A stretch of DNA of 5,279 bases from Bacillota bacterium. GTDB taxonomy: Bacteria; Bacillota; Bacilli; Paenibacillales; NBRC-103111. The stretch's first letter is position 1, and every line of letters begins with the position of its first letter. The stretch lies in assembly GCA_023391955.1 (NCBI GenBank), contig JAEWAA010000166.1, forward strand, positions 1 through 5,279. Reading direction: 5' to 3'. Below the pieces are notes generated by a model. That model ran no database searches and was not told the origin of the DNA. It was given only the letters and a program-made list of their open reading frames with translations. Made by a program: the position numbers and the translations under genes. Shown here in pieces: positions 4,954 through 5,279 of the stretch.

Positions 4954-5279
4954 ATGAAGCAAGGCGATCTGGTGGTACGGAAATCCTATGGCGGTGACGT
5001 CATTTTTAAAATTCAAGATTTTTCATATCAGACTGCGCTGCTCCGGGGGGTGGATGTGCGGCTTCTGGCGGATGCGTCCGTCGCGGATTTGAGTCCTGCG
5101 CCCGAAACCCGCATTGCCCGTCATGAGGAGGATATGCAGCAGCGGTGTTCCGAAATGCGCAGCGTGATGACGAAAAGCCTGCCCCAGCCAACAACCAAGC
5201 AGGCGGTTCCCGCGGCAAGAAACGGGCGTCAGTCCTCCGGACATTTTGAGGTGCCGGGCAAGGTGCCTCATTTGGATGG
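4954..5279 (+). CDS. yabG: YabG sporulation-specific coat protease, N-terminal 108 codons (cut by window edge)
   Basis: YabG is a mother-cell protease that trims spore coat proteins (for example SafA and SpoIVA in B. subtilis) and helps transglutaminase cross-linking of the coat. The frame is open from ATG 4954 to the right edge. GAGGAGGGG (4936-4944) precedes the start by 9 bases. The N-terminus MKQGDLVVRKSYGGDVIFKI, followed by LLRGVDVRLLADASVADL (29-46), matches the start of B. subtilis YabG (GD-V-RKSY-DV-F-I, then GDEVRLIADSDFSDL). After a variable, Gln- and Arg-containing linker (about 50-95), the frame reaches HFEVPGKVPHLDG, the family's conserved HFHMPGKVLHLDG block. The catalytic part lies beyond the window; the family is about 290 residues. 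The position after ksgA is the same as in B. subtilis. Family assignment is firm; completeness cannot be judged. Confidence 0.93.
   Translation, partial: MKQGDLVVRKSYGGDVIFKIQDFSYQTALLRGVDVRLLADASVADLSPAPETRIARHEEDMQQRCSEMRSVMTKSLPQPTTKQAVPAARNGRQSSGHFEVPGKVPHLD

Noticed and set aside
5006..5271. Minus-strand frames at the right edge
   Set aside because: They are antisense to yabG, whose N-terminal and PGKV-HLDG blocks are clearly recognisable in the plus strand.

Overview
The window looks like chromosomal core DNA from a spore-forming member of the Bacillota, most probably a Paenibacillus-like organism. The evidence is the set of B. subtilis-type gene families (ecsA/ecsB, a yabE-type 3D-domain protein, rnmV, ksgA and the sporulation protease yabG), strong AGGAGG-type ribosome binding sites, moderately GC-rich genes and one very AT-rich spacer. 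The genus is an inference from general appearance, not from a search.

Layout. Positions 1-1217 (minus strand) hold an EcsA-type ABC ATPase followed, with a 4-base ATGA overlap, by the first 156 codons of an EcsB-type membrane subunit that runs off the left edge. Positions 1218-2130 carry no convincing gene. They contain the ecsA promoter, a purine-rich then AT-rich spacer, and a c-di-AMP (ydaO/yuaA-type) riboswitch at about 1672-1863, followed by about 270 bases of structured leader. At 2131-3273 is a GTG-started, membrane-anchored cell-wall protein (DUF348 x2, G5, 3D domain; YabE family), ended by a hairpin terminator. At 3391-4835 are rnmV (RNase M5) and ksgA/rsmA, coupled through an ATGA overlap and closed by a strong intrinsic terminator. 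From 4954 to the right edge is the start of yabG, preceded by an excellent match to a mother-cell sigma-K promoter.

How the parts work together. rnmV and ksgA are rRNA maturation genes (5S rRNA processing and 16S rRNA adenine dimethylation). The order yabE-rnmV-ksgA-yabG is the conserved B. subtilis order. The most informative regulatory element is the riboswitch: it links the second messenger c-di-AMP, which signals potassium, turgor and wall status, to synthesis of a predicted peptidoglycan-remodelling enzyme. The upstream neighbour differs from B. subtilis, where the metS-tatD(yabD) genes precede yabE; here a divergent ecsAB pair does.

I see no mobile element, CRISPR array, toxin-antitoxin pair or other undescribed system. 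The points worth a second look are the riboswitch, its extra arm, its unusual expression platform and the long leader.
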